In this document: in pieces, positions 7,431 through 15,853 of the stretch
How positions within the stretch are numbered: position 1 is the stretch's first letter
Layout of the letters: every line of letters starts with the position of its first letter
Assembly (NCBI GenBank): GCA_015486845.1
Contig: WFQU01000123.1
Coordinates: 1-32,162 of the forward strand
DNA from: Anaerolineae bacterium
Lineage (GTDB): Bacteria; Chloroflexota; Anaerolineae; JAADDB01
Direction: 5' to 3'
DNA length: 32,162 nucleotides
Position numbers and translations under genes: made by a program
The notes under the pieces: model-generated
Seen by the model: the letters and a program-made list of their open reading frames with translations, nothing else
The model's database searches: none
What the model was told of the DNA's origin: nothing

Positions 7431-7600
7431 ATGTTGAACAGCCTCTTTGCAGTAAGCGTTACCTTGACGTACCCCGCTGCCGCGCCGGCATCGAGGCTTT
7501 AGCCGGTGGTAGACCCACCAACCCACCTAAAGGCTTGACGCCCCAGCCGCATCATTTTCAGCCGCTCTGGTGTGCCTATCTGCGTGCCCGTACAGGCGGC
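7431..7600. repeat. Distal part of composite intergenic element 1
   Basis: Non-coding. It includes a GGTGG/CCACC-rich stretch. The end at about 7560-7600 (AGCCGCTCTGGTGTGCCT, then CTGCGTGCC, then ACAGGC) matches the end of the second composite element at 27276-27315. The two composite elements therefore share both ends and the hairpin module but differ in the middle. Confidence 0.6.
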
Positions 7601-7607
7601 CAAAAGC

Positions 7608-8447
7608 TCATAGTGATTCCTCTGCTGCCGATTGTGCGGGGTGGGTAGTGGAAAATTGAGCCGATGGCTGCGATGCAAGCGGCAAAGTGAAATAGAAAGT
7701 ACTGCCTTTGCCCAACGTACTTTCCGCGCCAATGTGCCCCCCGTGGGCGTTTACTATTTCCCGAACAATGGTTAGACCTAAACCAAGACCAGGTACACCA
7801 TGTGCTGGCGTACCGCCGACGCGATAAAAACGGTCGAAAATGTGTTTTAATGCTTTTGGCGGAATGCCGATTCCCTGATCGCTTACAGAGCAGCGTATAG
7901 CATCCTCCTCGCGGGCGAGATGCACTATTATTTCGCCGCCGCCCGGGCTATATTTCAACGCGTTGCTCAATAGATTATCTAATATCTGCCCCACTCGGTC
8001 TGGGTCAGCCAGAACTGGCGGCAATGGGGGATTGTCTACTTGCATGGATAATTTAATATTATGCTGTTGCGCTACAGCTTTCGCACTCCGCACCGCCAAA
8101 GATACGATCTCTTCTATTTGTACCGGCGTAGCGTCCAGTGCCCTGGCCCGGATATCCTGCCAGGCCAGAAGCCGCGAAATGAGATGAATAAGCGCTTCAG
8201 CCTTATCGAACAATGCTTGCAACGCTTCCCGCTGCGAGTCATTCAGCGGCCCAAATTCATTGGCCAACAAGAGTTCGGCATAGCCGGCTAAAAACGTGAT
8301 GGGCGTGCGCAATTCATGAACCACGTAGGCTATGAATTCCTCTCTTTCGGCCTGAAGCTGCTGCAATGTGGCGACGGTCTGCTCTAGCTCCTGCACCTGA
8401 CGTCCTAATTGAGCATAAGGCACTTGTCCACGCTGTTGTTCGCTCAT
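7608..8447 (-). CDS. Soluble histidine kinase without an obvious sensor domain
   Basis: 279 aa, no membrane helix. A short coiled coil (about residues 12-36, QVQELEQTVATLQQLQAERE) leads into HisKA with phospho-acceptor H44 in VVHELRTPI. HATPase_c follows with N box (DNLLSNALKYSP), G1 (DQGIGIP), F (FDRFYRV) and G2 (GLGLGLTIV) motifs. The kinase is complete, but the part ahead of the H box is too short for a PAS or GAF domain, so the input must come from a partner or the coiled coil. Its ATG overlaps the helicase TGA (ATGA), implying translational coupling to the upstream repair helicase. No response regulator is adjacent; the OmpR-type one at 234 already has its own kinase. Confidence 0.92.
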   Translation of the reverse strand: MSEQQRGQVPYAQLGRQVQELEQTVATLQQLQAEREEFIAYVVHELRTPITFLAGYAELLLANEFGPLNDSQREALQALFDKAEALIHLISRLLAWQDIRARALDATPVQIEEIVSLAVRSAKAVAQQHNIKLSMQVDNPPLPPVLADPDRVGQILDNLLSNALKYSPGGGEIIVHLAREEDAIRCSVSDQGIGIPPKALKHIFDRFYRVGGTPAHGVPGLGLGLTIVREIVNAHGGHIGAESTLGKGSTFYFTLPLASQPSAQFSTTHPAQSAAEESL

Positions 8448-10633
8448 ATTACCTTTTCTAATTTGGCAAAACTGGCCAACAGTTTCTTGATGCCGGCATC
8501 TTGAAATACCACCGTGACCTCTTCATCTCCTGCCGATAGAGCCGTGTGCACCACAACGCCGTCGCCAAAAATCGCATGGCGTACCTTTTGGCCCGGTGCA
8601 AATTGTTGTGATCCCGGTTTGGCTGCAGGTGCCGTCCTCCGGCGCGGCGCAGAATCGTCCACCGGGGTCAAGCGAGCCATTCGGCGTCGCTGGCTGCGCT
8701 GTTTGCCCGTCTCGATGAACGTCTTAGGAATATCGCGCAAGAAGCGGGATGGCGTAGCTAACTGTTCTTGTCCCCACAATGTACGCCGGAAAGTGTGCAC
8801 CAGGTAGAGACGATTTTTAGCCCGGGTCACGCCTACGTAAAAGAGACGCCGTTCCTCCTCCATATCATCTGGCGAATCGAAAGAGCGGGTATGGGGTAGA
8901 ATGCCATCTTCCACACCGGTAATGAATACTACCGGGAATTCCAGTCCTTTAGCCATGTGCAAAGTTAGTAGCGTGGGGACATTTGTTCCCTCTGGTAAGT
9001 TATCCACCTCGGAAACGAGCGTTACTTCTTCCAAGAAAAAAGTCAACGCTTCTTCCGGGTCTAAGGGAGATGTGTCTGCCGCCACGCTACGCAATTCCTG
9101 GACGTTTTCCCAGCGGCTCTCGTCCCCGTCCTTCCGCAATAGATATTCGTGGAGGCCAATATCGCTCATTATTCGATCCAACAACAATGGCACGCTGACC
9201 TGTTGGCTCACGCTGATCCAGGTCGCCCACATTGCGGCGAAATCGCGCAGTAATCGCTTAGCCCGACTGGAGAAATTGGGCTGCACGGGCAACTGTTCTG
9301 GCGCCGTACGCCATGTTTGCAGCGCTTCGTAAATACTCGTGTTCACTTGGCGCGACCAAGTCAATAATGCGGCAATCGTTTTCTCGCCCAAGCCTCGCGG
9401 CGGCATGTTGATTACCCGTAACAGAGAAATTTCATCGGCCGGGTGATGGACGATCCGCAGGTAGGCTAAAGCGTCTTTGATCTCTTTGCGGGCATAAAAC
9501 CGGGTCGCTCCCACTAAACGATATGGCATGCCCCGGGTAACGAATGCTTCTTCCAAAGCGCGTGACTGGGCATTTGTGCGGTACATGATGGCAAAATCTC
9601 CCGGTGCGTATTGATCCTCGCGCTGCAAACGTTGAATCTCGCTACAAACATAATCCGCTTCTTCCGTTTCGTTGTAGGCGTTATGGACGGCAATTAGTGG
9701 TCCCTTTTCCCGGGCTGTGTGCAATATTTTACCCACGCGCTGTTTGTTATGGCTGATGATCGCGTTGGCTACTTGCAAAATCGTGCCGGTGGAGCGGTAA
9801 TTCTCTTCTAACAGAATAACCCGCACGTCGGGATAATCCTGACGAAAACGGAGTACATTACGAAAATCGGCACCCCGGAAACGATAAATGGACTGATCTT
9901 CATCACCCACCACGAAAATATTGCCGTCGTTGCCGGCTAACTGACGCACTAATTGGTATTGTACGCTGTTGGTATCCTGGAACTCGTCCACCATGATGTA
10001 TTGATAACGTTCCCGGTAGCGCTGTAAGATCTCTGGATAATCATGGAACATGAGAGTTGCCCGCAAGAGCAAGTCATCAAAATCTAATGCATCATTCTCC
10101 TGCAAAATTTGTTGGTACCGTTCATAGGCCCTGCGGGCTATCTCCTCGCGATAATTGCGGGCCGATAGATCAGCGGGCAAAGTCAAAGCGTTTTTTGCCC
10201 GTGAGACGGTGCTTAAAATGCTACGCGGCGTGTAGCTTTTCTCGTTGATATTCAAGTCTTTGAGCGCAGCACGCATGGCGCTGGTTTGGTCAGTATTGTC
10301 GTAAATGTGATAGTGCGGGTTTAGGCCGATCCATTCTGCCTCGCGGCGCAACCAGCGAGCGCAAATACTGTGAAACGTGCCAATGGTTGCCCCCCCTAAT
10401 GTGCCGCCCAGAAGGTGCTCCGTGCGCTCTTTCATTTCGCCGGCGGCTTTATTCGTGAAGGTCACCGCGAGAACATGGTATGGATAGACATTCATTTCTT
10501 GCACTAAATAAGCGATGCGATAGGTCAACACGCGGGTTTTGCCCGATCCTGGCCCGGCCAGTACTAATATCGGCCCATCCACGCTGGTCACGGCTTGTTT
10601 TTGTTGTTCGTTAAGATTGTCTAAAAGCGACAT
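8444..10633 (-). CDS. pcrA: PcrA/UvrD-type superfamily 1A DNA helicase
   Basis: 729-aa 3'-5' helicase of repair and replication-fork maintenance. Visible motifs: Q-motif region LNEQQKQAV (8-16), Walker A AGPGSGKT (26-33), motif Ia TFTNKAAGEM, motif II DEFQDTN, motif III GDEDQSIYRFRGA, motif IV EENYRS, motif V LTLHMAKGLEFPVVFITG and motif VI EERRLFYVGVTRAKNRLYLVH. The C-terminal 60 residues (GQKVRHAIFGDGVVV...) form the Tudor-like domain typical of PcrA/UvrD, which can contact RNA polymerase. ATG start with AAGGAAAAGGT upstream. First gene of a two-gene unit with the overlapping histidine kinase. Confidence 0.96.
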   Translation of the reverse strand: MSLLDNLNEQQKQAVTSVDGPILVLAGPGSGKTRVLTYRIAYLVQEMNVYPYHVLAVTFTNKAAGEMKERTEHLLGGTLGGATIGTFHSICARWLRREAEWIGLNPHYHIYDNTDQTSAMRAALKDLNINEKSYTPRSILSTVSRAKNALTLPADLSARNYREEIARRAYERYQQILQENDALDFDDLLLRATLMFHDYPEILQRYRERYQYIMVDEFQDTNSVQYQLVRQLAGNDGNIFVVGDEDQSIYRFRGADFRNVLRFRQDYPDVRVILLEENYRSTGTILQVANAIISHNKQRVGKILHTAREKGPLIAVHNAYNETEEADYVCSEIQRLQREDQYAPGDFAIMYRTNAQSRALEEAFVTRGMPYRLVGATRFYARKEIKDALAYLRIVHHPADEISLLRVINMPPRGLGEKTIAALLTWSRQVNTSIYEALQTWRTAPEQLPVQPNFSSRAKRLLRDFAAMWATWISVSQQVSVPLLLDRIMSDIGLHEYLLRKDGDESRWENVQELRSVAADTSPLDPEEALTFFLEEVTLVSEVDNLPEGTNVPTLLTLHMAKGLEFPVVFITGVEDGILPHTRSFDSPDDMEEERRLFYVGVTRAKNRLYLVHTFRRTLWGQEQLATPSRFLRDIPKTFIETGKQRSQRRRMARLTPVDDSAPRRRTAPAAKPGSQQFAPGQKVRHAIFGDGVVVHTALSAGDEEVTVVFQDAGIKKLLASFAKLEKVI

Positions 10634-11016
10634 ACCTTTTCCTTAGCTTGGACAAGCCAGAATCGAGAAAGTCAACGCTAAGTCGCAAAGAAGCCAAGCC
10701 GCCGGTGTTTCTTATATTCTCTTTTTGCAATCCTGCCCCTTTTATACCATCGCTTAAGCAAAGTCCATCTTTGGCCAAGCTTCGCTCGCTTCAGTTCGAA
10801 TTAATTGCTTCTACGTTGGCTGACTAACGGTATTATTCATGTTCTTCTCTTGATTAGAGAAACAGTGCCGAGGTGGGCATAGGTCTATCTTTACCGCAGA
10901 GCGCCCCAGAGCTTGCATCCATTCCAGCCAGTGTGTCTTTGCCTTTATTATTATTTCTGCGTCCCTGCATCAAGTTTCTTAATTCTGACTCGTTTGGGCC
11001 CGGATTGGCGGCACAC
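10634..11016. other. Gene-free stretch between ftsH and the helicase
   Basis: No convincing gene on either strand; the frames present are short, without ribosome sites or recognisable products. It holds the probable helicase promoter near 10741 and, at its ftsH end, the probable ftsH terminator. No repeat in common with other gaps was recognised. Confidence 0.5.
10741..10749 (-). promoter_or_regulatory. Possible extended -10 promoter for the helicase gene
   Basis: The minus strand reads TGGTATAAA, an extended -10 type element like those before the response regulator, recJ and minC. Predicted start is near 10734, giving a leader of about 100 nt. No good -35 was found. Confidence 0.35.
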
Positions 11017-11047
11017 AAAAAGCCGCTATCGGACTGTGGATATCGGC
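11017..11047 (-). terminator. Probable ftsH terminator
   Basis: On the minus strand, about 34 nt past the ftsH stop, an imperfect stem (GCCG plus ATC pairing with GAT plus CGGC, with a bulge) is followed by a run of five T. This fits a rho-independent terminator. Confidence 0.5.
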
Positions 11048-11080
11048 CTTATCATATACCCAGAATCCATTGGAAGTGCT

Positions 11081-12928
11081 TCAAGTTGTGATCGGGCCCA
11101 TGGTTTTCTCAAACAGGCTCTCGAAATCTTCCCGGTTGAGGGTCTCCACTTCCATTAATTTCTTGGCAATGGCATCCACCGCGGGCCGGTATTTCGTCAA
11201 AATTTCCCGGGTGCGTTGATAAGCCTCCATGACCAGGCGGTGCACTTCCAAGTCTACCTGTTCGGCGACGGCTTCGCTGAAGTTGCGCTCCGAACCGATT
11301 TCCCGGCCTAAGAAGACCGTTGCTTGTTCGTGTCCTAACGCCACCGGGCCGATTTTATCGCTCATACCAAAAACGGTTACCATGCGTCGTGCCATTTCGG
11401 TAACCCGTTCGAGATCGTTGCTGGCGCCGGTAGTAATCTCCCCGAAAACAAGTTCCTCGGATACACGGCCACCCAGTAAAGCTGCCATATCATCCAGGTA
11501 TTTTTGTCGTTGGTTCATGACATGATCCTCTGGCAGGGGCATGGTATAACCGCCTGCCATGCCTCGCGGAATGATGGTTACTTTCTGCACTGGATCACAT
11601 TTGGGTAGGACGTGCATGACGACGGCATGGCCGGTTTCGTGAAAGGCAACGATGCGTCGTTCCTTGGGGTTGATTACCCGACTGCGCCGTTCTGGTCCCA
11701 TGGATACCCGTTCCACTGCTTCGGAAACTTCGGCCATGGTGATCTGGTGTTTGTTGCGACGAGCCGCCAAGATTGCTGCTTCGTTGATCAGATTTTCCAG
11801 ATCGGCGCCCACAAAGCCAGGGGTGAGTTTAGCAATGACCTCTAAATCCACATCGGGTGCCAACGGTTTACCTCGAGAATGCACTTCTAAAATCTGGCGG
11901 CGGCCGCGCACATCAGGCGGATCCATGATGACTTGGCGGTCGAACCGCCCCGGCCGCAGCAGCGCTACGTCCAAAATATCAGGGCGGTTTGTCGCTGCAA
12001 TGACGATGACATGTGTGTCTGTGCCGAAACCGTCCATTTCCACCAATATCTGATTTAGCGTTTGCTCGCGTTCATCGTGGGAACCGCCTAACCCGGCACC
12101 GCGCTGCCGGCCGACAGCGTCTATTTCATCCACGAAGACGATGCAGGGGCTGCTCTTTTTGGCCTGGGCGAATAGATCACGCACCCGGCTGGCACCTACG
12201 CCGACGAACATCTCTACAAATTCCGAACCGGAAATACTGAAAAACGGTACGCCCGCTTCGCCGCTGACGGCTTTAGCCATCAATGTCTTACCGGTTCCGG
12301 GCGGTCCGACTAACAACACCCCTTTAGGAATACGTGCACCCAAAGCGGTGAATTTTTGTGGTTCGCGCAGGAATTCCACTACTTCTTGTAATTCCTGTTT
12401 GGCCTCCTCAGCGCCGGCCACATCGTCGAAAGTGACCGTCGGCTTGTCCCCGGTGAAAACACGCGCTCGGCTCTTGCCAAAAGAAAAGGCTTGACTGCCG
12501 GCGCCTTGCGATTGGCGAATCAAGAAATAGAAGAAACCGCCGATCAACAAGAGAGGCAAGAGTATGCTAAATAATAGCGGCCCAATTTGGGCCCACAATC
12601 CTTCAGATTTGATGTCAATGGTAATCGTTCGTAATTCTTCCGGCGTAACACCCATATTGCGCAATGTTTTGATAATAGATTCATTTGGATCTTTGCGGGA
12701 TGCAAGCGTTGAGCCATCCTTCAATGTGATGGCCAGTGTGTTGTCTGATCGTACGGTAATTTGTGACACTTTGCCCTGATGAATCTTCTCGACCAGCGCG
12801 TCCAAGCTCAGTTCTGCCGGCTGTTGGCCGGAAGTGAAAGCCATGAACAAGAGGCCTATGGCAAAAAGCGCAACCGCCCAATATATAATTTGTTGCTGCT
12901 TCCCTCTTTTTTTCTCGTTATTTTCCAT
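11081..12928 (-). CDS. ftsH: ATP-dependent zinc metalloprotease FtsH
   Basis: Membrane-anchored AAA+ protease that degrades membrane and regulatory proteins, 615 aa. TM1 at about 14-32 and TM2 at about 116-137 flank a small extracytoplasmic domain. The AAA module has Walker A GPPGTGKT (208-215), Walker B IVFVDEID and second region of homology [20 protein letters not shown]. The peptidase has the zinc site HETGH at 430-434. The third-ligand region [13 protein letters not shown] is also present. The pore motif lies in [17 protein letters not shown]. All catalytic features are intact. The ATG lies in an A/G-poor leader with only a weak SD, so translation may need other signals. Monocistronic. 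Confidence 0.98.
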   Translation of the reverse strand: MENNEKKRGKQQQIIYWAVALFAIGLLFMAFTSGQQPAELSLDALVEKIHQGKVSQITVRSDNTLAITLKDGSTLASRKDPNESIIKTLRNMGVTPEELRTITIDIKSEGLWAQIGPLLFSILLPLLLIGGFFYFLIRQSQGAGSQAFSFGKSRARVFTGDKPTVTFDDVAGAEEAKQELQEVVEFLREPQKFTALGARIPKGVLLVGPPGTGKTLMAKAVSGEAGVPFFSISGSEFVEMFVGVGASRVRDLFAQAKKSSPCIVFVDEIDAVGRQRGAGLGGSHDEREQTLNQILVEMDGFGTDTHVIVIAATNRPDILDVALLRPGRFDRQVIMDPPDVRGRRQILEVHSRGKPLAPDVDLEVIAKLTPGFVGADLENLINEAAILAARRNKHQITMAEVSEAVERVSMGPERRSRVINPKERRIVAFHETGHAVVMHVLPKCDPVQKVTIIPRGMAGGYTMPLPEDHVMNQRQKYLDDMAALLGGRVSEELVFGEITTGASNDLERVTEMARRMVTVFGMSDKIGPVALGHEQATVFLGREIGSERNFSEAVAEQVDLEVHRLVMEAYQRTREILTKYRPAVDAIAKKLMEVETLNREDFESLFEKTMGPITT

Positions 12929-13085
12929 CTATTGTTTTAACCCTTATACCTTATTGGCTAGTTTTGACCTGCCTGTTACGTTTACACACTTGATACCCTG
13001 TCTGAAAAAGTGTAACACAATGTAATGTCCCTGTCAAAGCCGTTTTCGTAGCTTGTCATGACGACGCATGCCCGGCAGGATATTG

Positions 13086-14219
13086 TCAGAAAGCATTTTC
13101 GTGTGATGGCAGCAATGCTTCTCCCCGGCATTGCCGGTAAACAGCGTGGGTGGAAGCGGCGATACGCATTTGGCTGAAACGTGCCATGACGCGCGCCTGC
13201 CCCTTGCGAACGAGGCGAGCATGCAGTCCGGCGTCATTTTGCACTCTCGCTAAAGCATTGGCTAACGCGTTTACGTTCCCTTCCGGCACAATTAGGCCCG
13301 CAGCGCCGATAACGTTTGGTATTTCGCCGCTATCCGAGCCGACGACCGGCACCCCGGCAGCCATTGCTTCAACCAAAACACGCCCGAATTGCTCTTTCCA
13401 GTTGGGCCGGGTCAGAGAGGGCAGCACCAACACGTCGAAACCACGATAGATAGCCGGCATGGCTGTGGATGGCACTCGGGGCGTTATCTGCATCCGTTGT
13501 GCCACGCCCAATTGCGACGCCAATGTTAGCAGAGCACGTCGCTCCGGTCCGTCGCCCACGAAATGCAGCCGCCAGTTGCCGGACAGTAGCGCTGCTGCTC
13601 GCAAGAGCAGCGCTACCCCTTTTTCCGGCAATAAGCCCCCAGCGTAGCCGATGACGAAAGACTTGTGTTGGGGCGGTTTTGTGGCCGGCCGGAATGTGTC
13701 GGTGTCCACGCCAAATTGCGGGATGACTTGCAATGCCCCGCTATAACCTTTGGCGCGCAGAATTTGTGCGGCAGCCTCGCTGCCGGCAATGGCGTAATTG
13801 GCCCAACGATAATTCATATGCTCGAACCAGTGAAATGGCGGCGGATAGCGGCGGAGCAAGTTTTGCCAGGTGAAAAAACAGGCCGGCACGTTATGGCGCT
13901 GGGCCCATGCCAGCGCCTGCCAGGTCGCTAAGTTATACGGTTCTTCGTCCACGTGCAACACGTCTGGCCGCAGCCGGTTCAAAACGCGGTATAAAGTCGG
14001 ATAGAAGTGCAAATGATAATTGCCGTTCAGCCAAATGGGAATGGATTGCACGTGATAAGCGCCCGATGGGCCTTTTCCCAGCACGTTACGTCCTCGCCGG
14101 TCGTGCCAGGAAGGCGGCACCAGCGCAGTGACCTCTAAATCAGGAAAAGTGCCTAACGCGGCCAACTTACTCTGGTAAGCCCCCAGCAATAATGCTTTCG
14201 AAAGTATAACAACGTGCAA
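13086..14219 (-). CDS. Glycosyltransferase, GT4 family
   Basis: 377-aa GT-B fold enzyme. The N-terminal acceptor domain includes RPDVLHVDEEPYNLATWQ. The C-terminal donor domain has IGYAGGLLPEKGVALLLRA, HFVGDGPERRAL and the E-x7-E signature region EQFGRVLVEAMAAGVPVVGSDSGEIP. It likely transfers a nucleotide-activated sugar to a glycan or lipid of the envelope; donor and acceptor are unknown. The start is TTG at 14219, chosen because AAGAGGAGG lies five bases upstream, where a fragment of the leader repeat joins the gene. It is the last gene of the minus-strand envelope cluster, separated from the other glycosyltransferase by about 400 bp of repeats. Confidence 0.9.
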   Translation of the reverse strand: MHVVILSKALLLGAYQSKLAALGTFPDLEVTALVPPSWHDRRGRNVLGKGPSGAYHVQSIPIWLNGNYHLHFYPTLYRVLNRLRPDVLHVDEEPYNLATWQALAWAQRHNVPACFFTWQNLLRRYPPPFHWFEHMNYRWANYAIAGSEAAAQILRAKGYSGALQVIPQFGVDTDTFRPATKPPQHKSFVIGYAGGLLPEKGVALLLRAAALLSGNWRLHFVGDGPERRALLTLASQLGVAQRMQITPRVPSTAMPAIYRGFDVLVLPSLTRPNWKEQFGRVLVEAMAAGVPVVGSDSGEIPNVIGAAGLIVPEGNVNALANALARVQNDAGLHARLVRKGQARVMARFSQMRIAASTHAVYRQCRGEALLPSHENAF

Positions 14220-14220
14220 C

Positions 14221-14240
14221 TTATCCTCCTCTTGAAAATA
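14221..14240 (-). repeat. Leader-repeat end fragment, copy E
   Basis: On the minus strand TATTTTCAAGAGGAGG corresponds to the terminal part of the leader repeat and contains the SD of the glycosyltransferase. The following ATAAGTTG, holding the start codon, matches the sequence after copy B at 153-160. The upstream ATCTGCG part is missing; a palindromic element abuts it instead. Confidence 0.5.
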
Positions 14241-14241
14241 G

Positions 14242-14342
14242 GACCTCTCCCCTGGCTTGCCGCCCTTTCGGGCGGTAAGCCTCCCCCTCCCCGTACCGGG
14301 GAGGGGGAAAAGCTAAGCGCAACGCAGCTTGGGGGAGAGGTC
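14242..14342. repeat. MITE-like palindromic element 1
   Basis: 101 bp bounded by inverted ends GACCTCTCCCC and (reverse complement) GGGGAGAGGTC. Inside are two strong hairpins, GCCGCCC-TTT-CGGGCGG and a TCCCCCTCCCCG/CGGGGAGGGGGA stem around TAC. There is no coding capacity. This type of ACCTCTCCCC palindrome is known as a dispersed non-autonomous repeat in several bacteria. No target-site duplication could be confirmed by eye. Confidence 0.65.
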
Positions 14343-14383
14343 ACCCCTAAATATAGCTGACGCAATGCCTTCAAATCAGTTGT

Positions 14384-14483
14384 GTCGTTGCGAGCGAAGC
14401 GACAGTGTGACCCTCTTTTTGGTCAAGTAATTTCCAACGCCAGTAAGGAAGATTGCCACGGCCCGGCAGGGCCTCGCAATGAC
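14384..14483. repeat. MITE-like palindromic element 2 (GTCRTTGCGAG type)
   Basis: 100 bp with inverted ends GTCGTTGCGAG and CTCGCAATGAC (10 of 11 positions pair) and the inner GCGAAGCGAC. This matches the widely dispersed GTCATTGCGAG/GCGAAGC repeat type found in many bacterial genomes. Non-coding. It is the second of three repeat types stacked in this gap. Confidence 0.7.
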
Positions 14484-14617
14484 AAACTTCTCTGAAAATA
14501 AACTTCTCTGGAGGGTAACTGAAGGCATTGCCCTCGGCTACCCTCTTCTCTGAAAAATAGAACGCTGATCAACGCAGGCTGCCCCGTCCGGCGATTTTGC
14601 AGACGTTGCCGTGACTT
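14484..14617. repeat. Leader-repeat pieces and shared hairpin, copy F
   Basis: Two TTCTCTGAAAATA fragments occur near 14488 and 14546. The second continues as GAACGCTGATCAACGCAGGCTGC, split here as GAACGCTGATC then AACGCAGGCTGC, to about 14582, matching copies C and D. A hairpin with GAGGGTA/TACCCTC arms around AAGGCATTGCC lies between them. The segment GGCGATTTTGCAGACGTTG (about 14590-14608) recurs at 27022-27040. Reading direction is minus, as for copies C and D. Confidence 0.6.
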
Positions 14618-15853
14618 TTAGTCGCTGGGCCGTTTTCTCGCTCGCTGCTGGCCGGTCATCACTTCCCGGTAACCTGTCTCGATCACTGCAGTGGCGGCCT
14701 GCCAGCTGTGGTACGATTTCACCCGTTGGCGCAAAAATGCGCCCCGTTCGCTGGCTGTGCTATCTGTGAGCGCGCAACGCAGCGTCGCAGCCAGCGCTTC
14801 TGGCTCTGGTGCGCTGTAATATCCTGCTGGGCCTAAATAATCATGGGCGGCTGGGCTTTCCACCGCGACCACCGGCAATCCGGATGCCATGTAGGGCAGC
14901 AATTTGCCACTGCCTTCGCTGCCCGGTAACTTGGGCGAAACGGCTAAATCGGCCAGTGCTAAATAGCGTGGCGCAACGGCGTAAGGCACCATGCCGGTGC
15001 ATGTCACGCAGCGGCTCACGCCCAACTGCGCGGCCAGCCGGCGGTACCGCTCTACAAAAGGGAAGCCCATCAGCAGGAAGTGCGGCGCCCGCGGCGGCAA
15101 GGGCATTCCCGCAGGGCAGAGCTTTTGTATCGCTTGTAACAATAAGTCAATACCCTGGTAGGGCGCTAACAAGCCTAAATAGGCCACAACCGGCCGCCCT
15201 GGCGGTAAAGATAACTGGCGACGAATGGATTGCAACGCTGTGGCTGGCCAGGTGTGGCGTGGGCGAAATTGTTCCGGATCAACGCTATCTAACAGCAAAC
15301 GTACTTTCTGGGGGGGCACGCTGAATTCGTTGTGCAAAGCGCGCTGCATCCGCGTTGAAGACGCGAAAAGCAACGCCGGCTGCTGGTCAATCCACCGCTC
15401 TATCCTTCGCCAGGCCGGAAGCAGTGGCGAGTGAGGAGAAAGAAAATGGTGCGTCAACATCTCCGCTGTCAGGCTACCCTGCACGTCCATGAGCAGTGGT
15501 AAATGAAAAAGCCGCGCTAACCAATATCCCAAAAAACCACCTTCGTGCAAATAAGCGTGAAGCAGATCTGGCTGCCAGCGACGTACTATACGGACGGCCA
15601 CAGGGAAAAGCCAGGCGTCCAAGAGAAATTTTTGCCAGGAACTGCCTACCTGTACGGATTCCTGGCGCAGGAAGGATGGCCGGAAAACGGGGAATTCCGG
15701 CACATTCTGGCCGCTGGGATAGGTCAGCAACGCGACCGGATAGCCCTGTTGTTGTAATGCCCGCAGATGCCCCCAAATGCGCACATGACAGCCATAATTG
15801 GCAAAAAAACTGGTGGGGGCTAACGCTAAAATGCGCCAGGGAGTTTTGACCAT
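14618..15853 (-). CDS. Glycosyltransferase, GT4 family
   Basis: 411-aa GT-B enzyme. The N-terminal domain includes NYGCHVRIWGHLRALQQQGYPV and PDLLHAYLHEGGFLGYWLAR. The donor domain begins at about 215 (VVAYLGLLAPYQGIDLLLQAI) and has GSEGSGKLLPYMASGLPVVAVESPA near the active site. GSGK replaces the common EGFG of the nucleotide-sugar site, so the donor may be unusual. Its ATG overlaps by one base the stop codon of the CNNM-type gene upstream (TAATG), indicating translational coupling. Likely role: envelope polysaccharide or glycolipid assembly; exact substrates unknown. It is only distantly similar to the other glycosyltransferase. Confidence 0.88.
   Translation of the reverse strand: MVKTPWRILALAPTSFFANYGCHVRIWGHLRALQQQGYPVALLTYPSGQNVPEFPVFRPSFLRQESVQVGSSWQKFLLDAWLFPVAVRIVRRWQPDLLHAYLHEGGFLGYWLARLFHLPLLMDVQGSLTAEMLTHHFLSPHSPLLPAWRRIERWIDQQPALLFASSTRMQRALHNEFSVPPQKVRLLLDSVDPEQFRPRHTWPATALQSIRRQLSLPPGRPVVAYLGLLAPYQGIDLLLQAIQKLCPAGMPLPPRAPHFLLMGFPFVERYRRLAAQLGVSRCVTCTGMVPYAVAPRYLALADLAVSPKLPGSEGSGKLLPYMASGLPVVAVESPAAHDYLGPAGYYSAPEPEALAATLRCALTDSTASERGAFLRQRVKSYHSWQAATAVIETGYREVMTGQQRARKRPSD

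Noticed and set aside
7300-7450. CRISPR array or tRNA cluster suggested by repeated hairpins
   Set aside because: Repeats are not regularly spaced and no spacers, cas genes or tRNA cloverleaf features are present.
7608-8447. Cognate pairing of the soluble kinase with the response regulator at 234
   Set aside because: That regulator has its own kinase 3 nt downstream, and the soluble kinase is over 5 kb away on the other strand.
10873-11158. Two overlapping short plus-strand frames before the ftsH end
   Set aside because: No SD, no recognisable product, and they run antisense into ftsH and its terminator.
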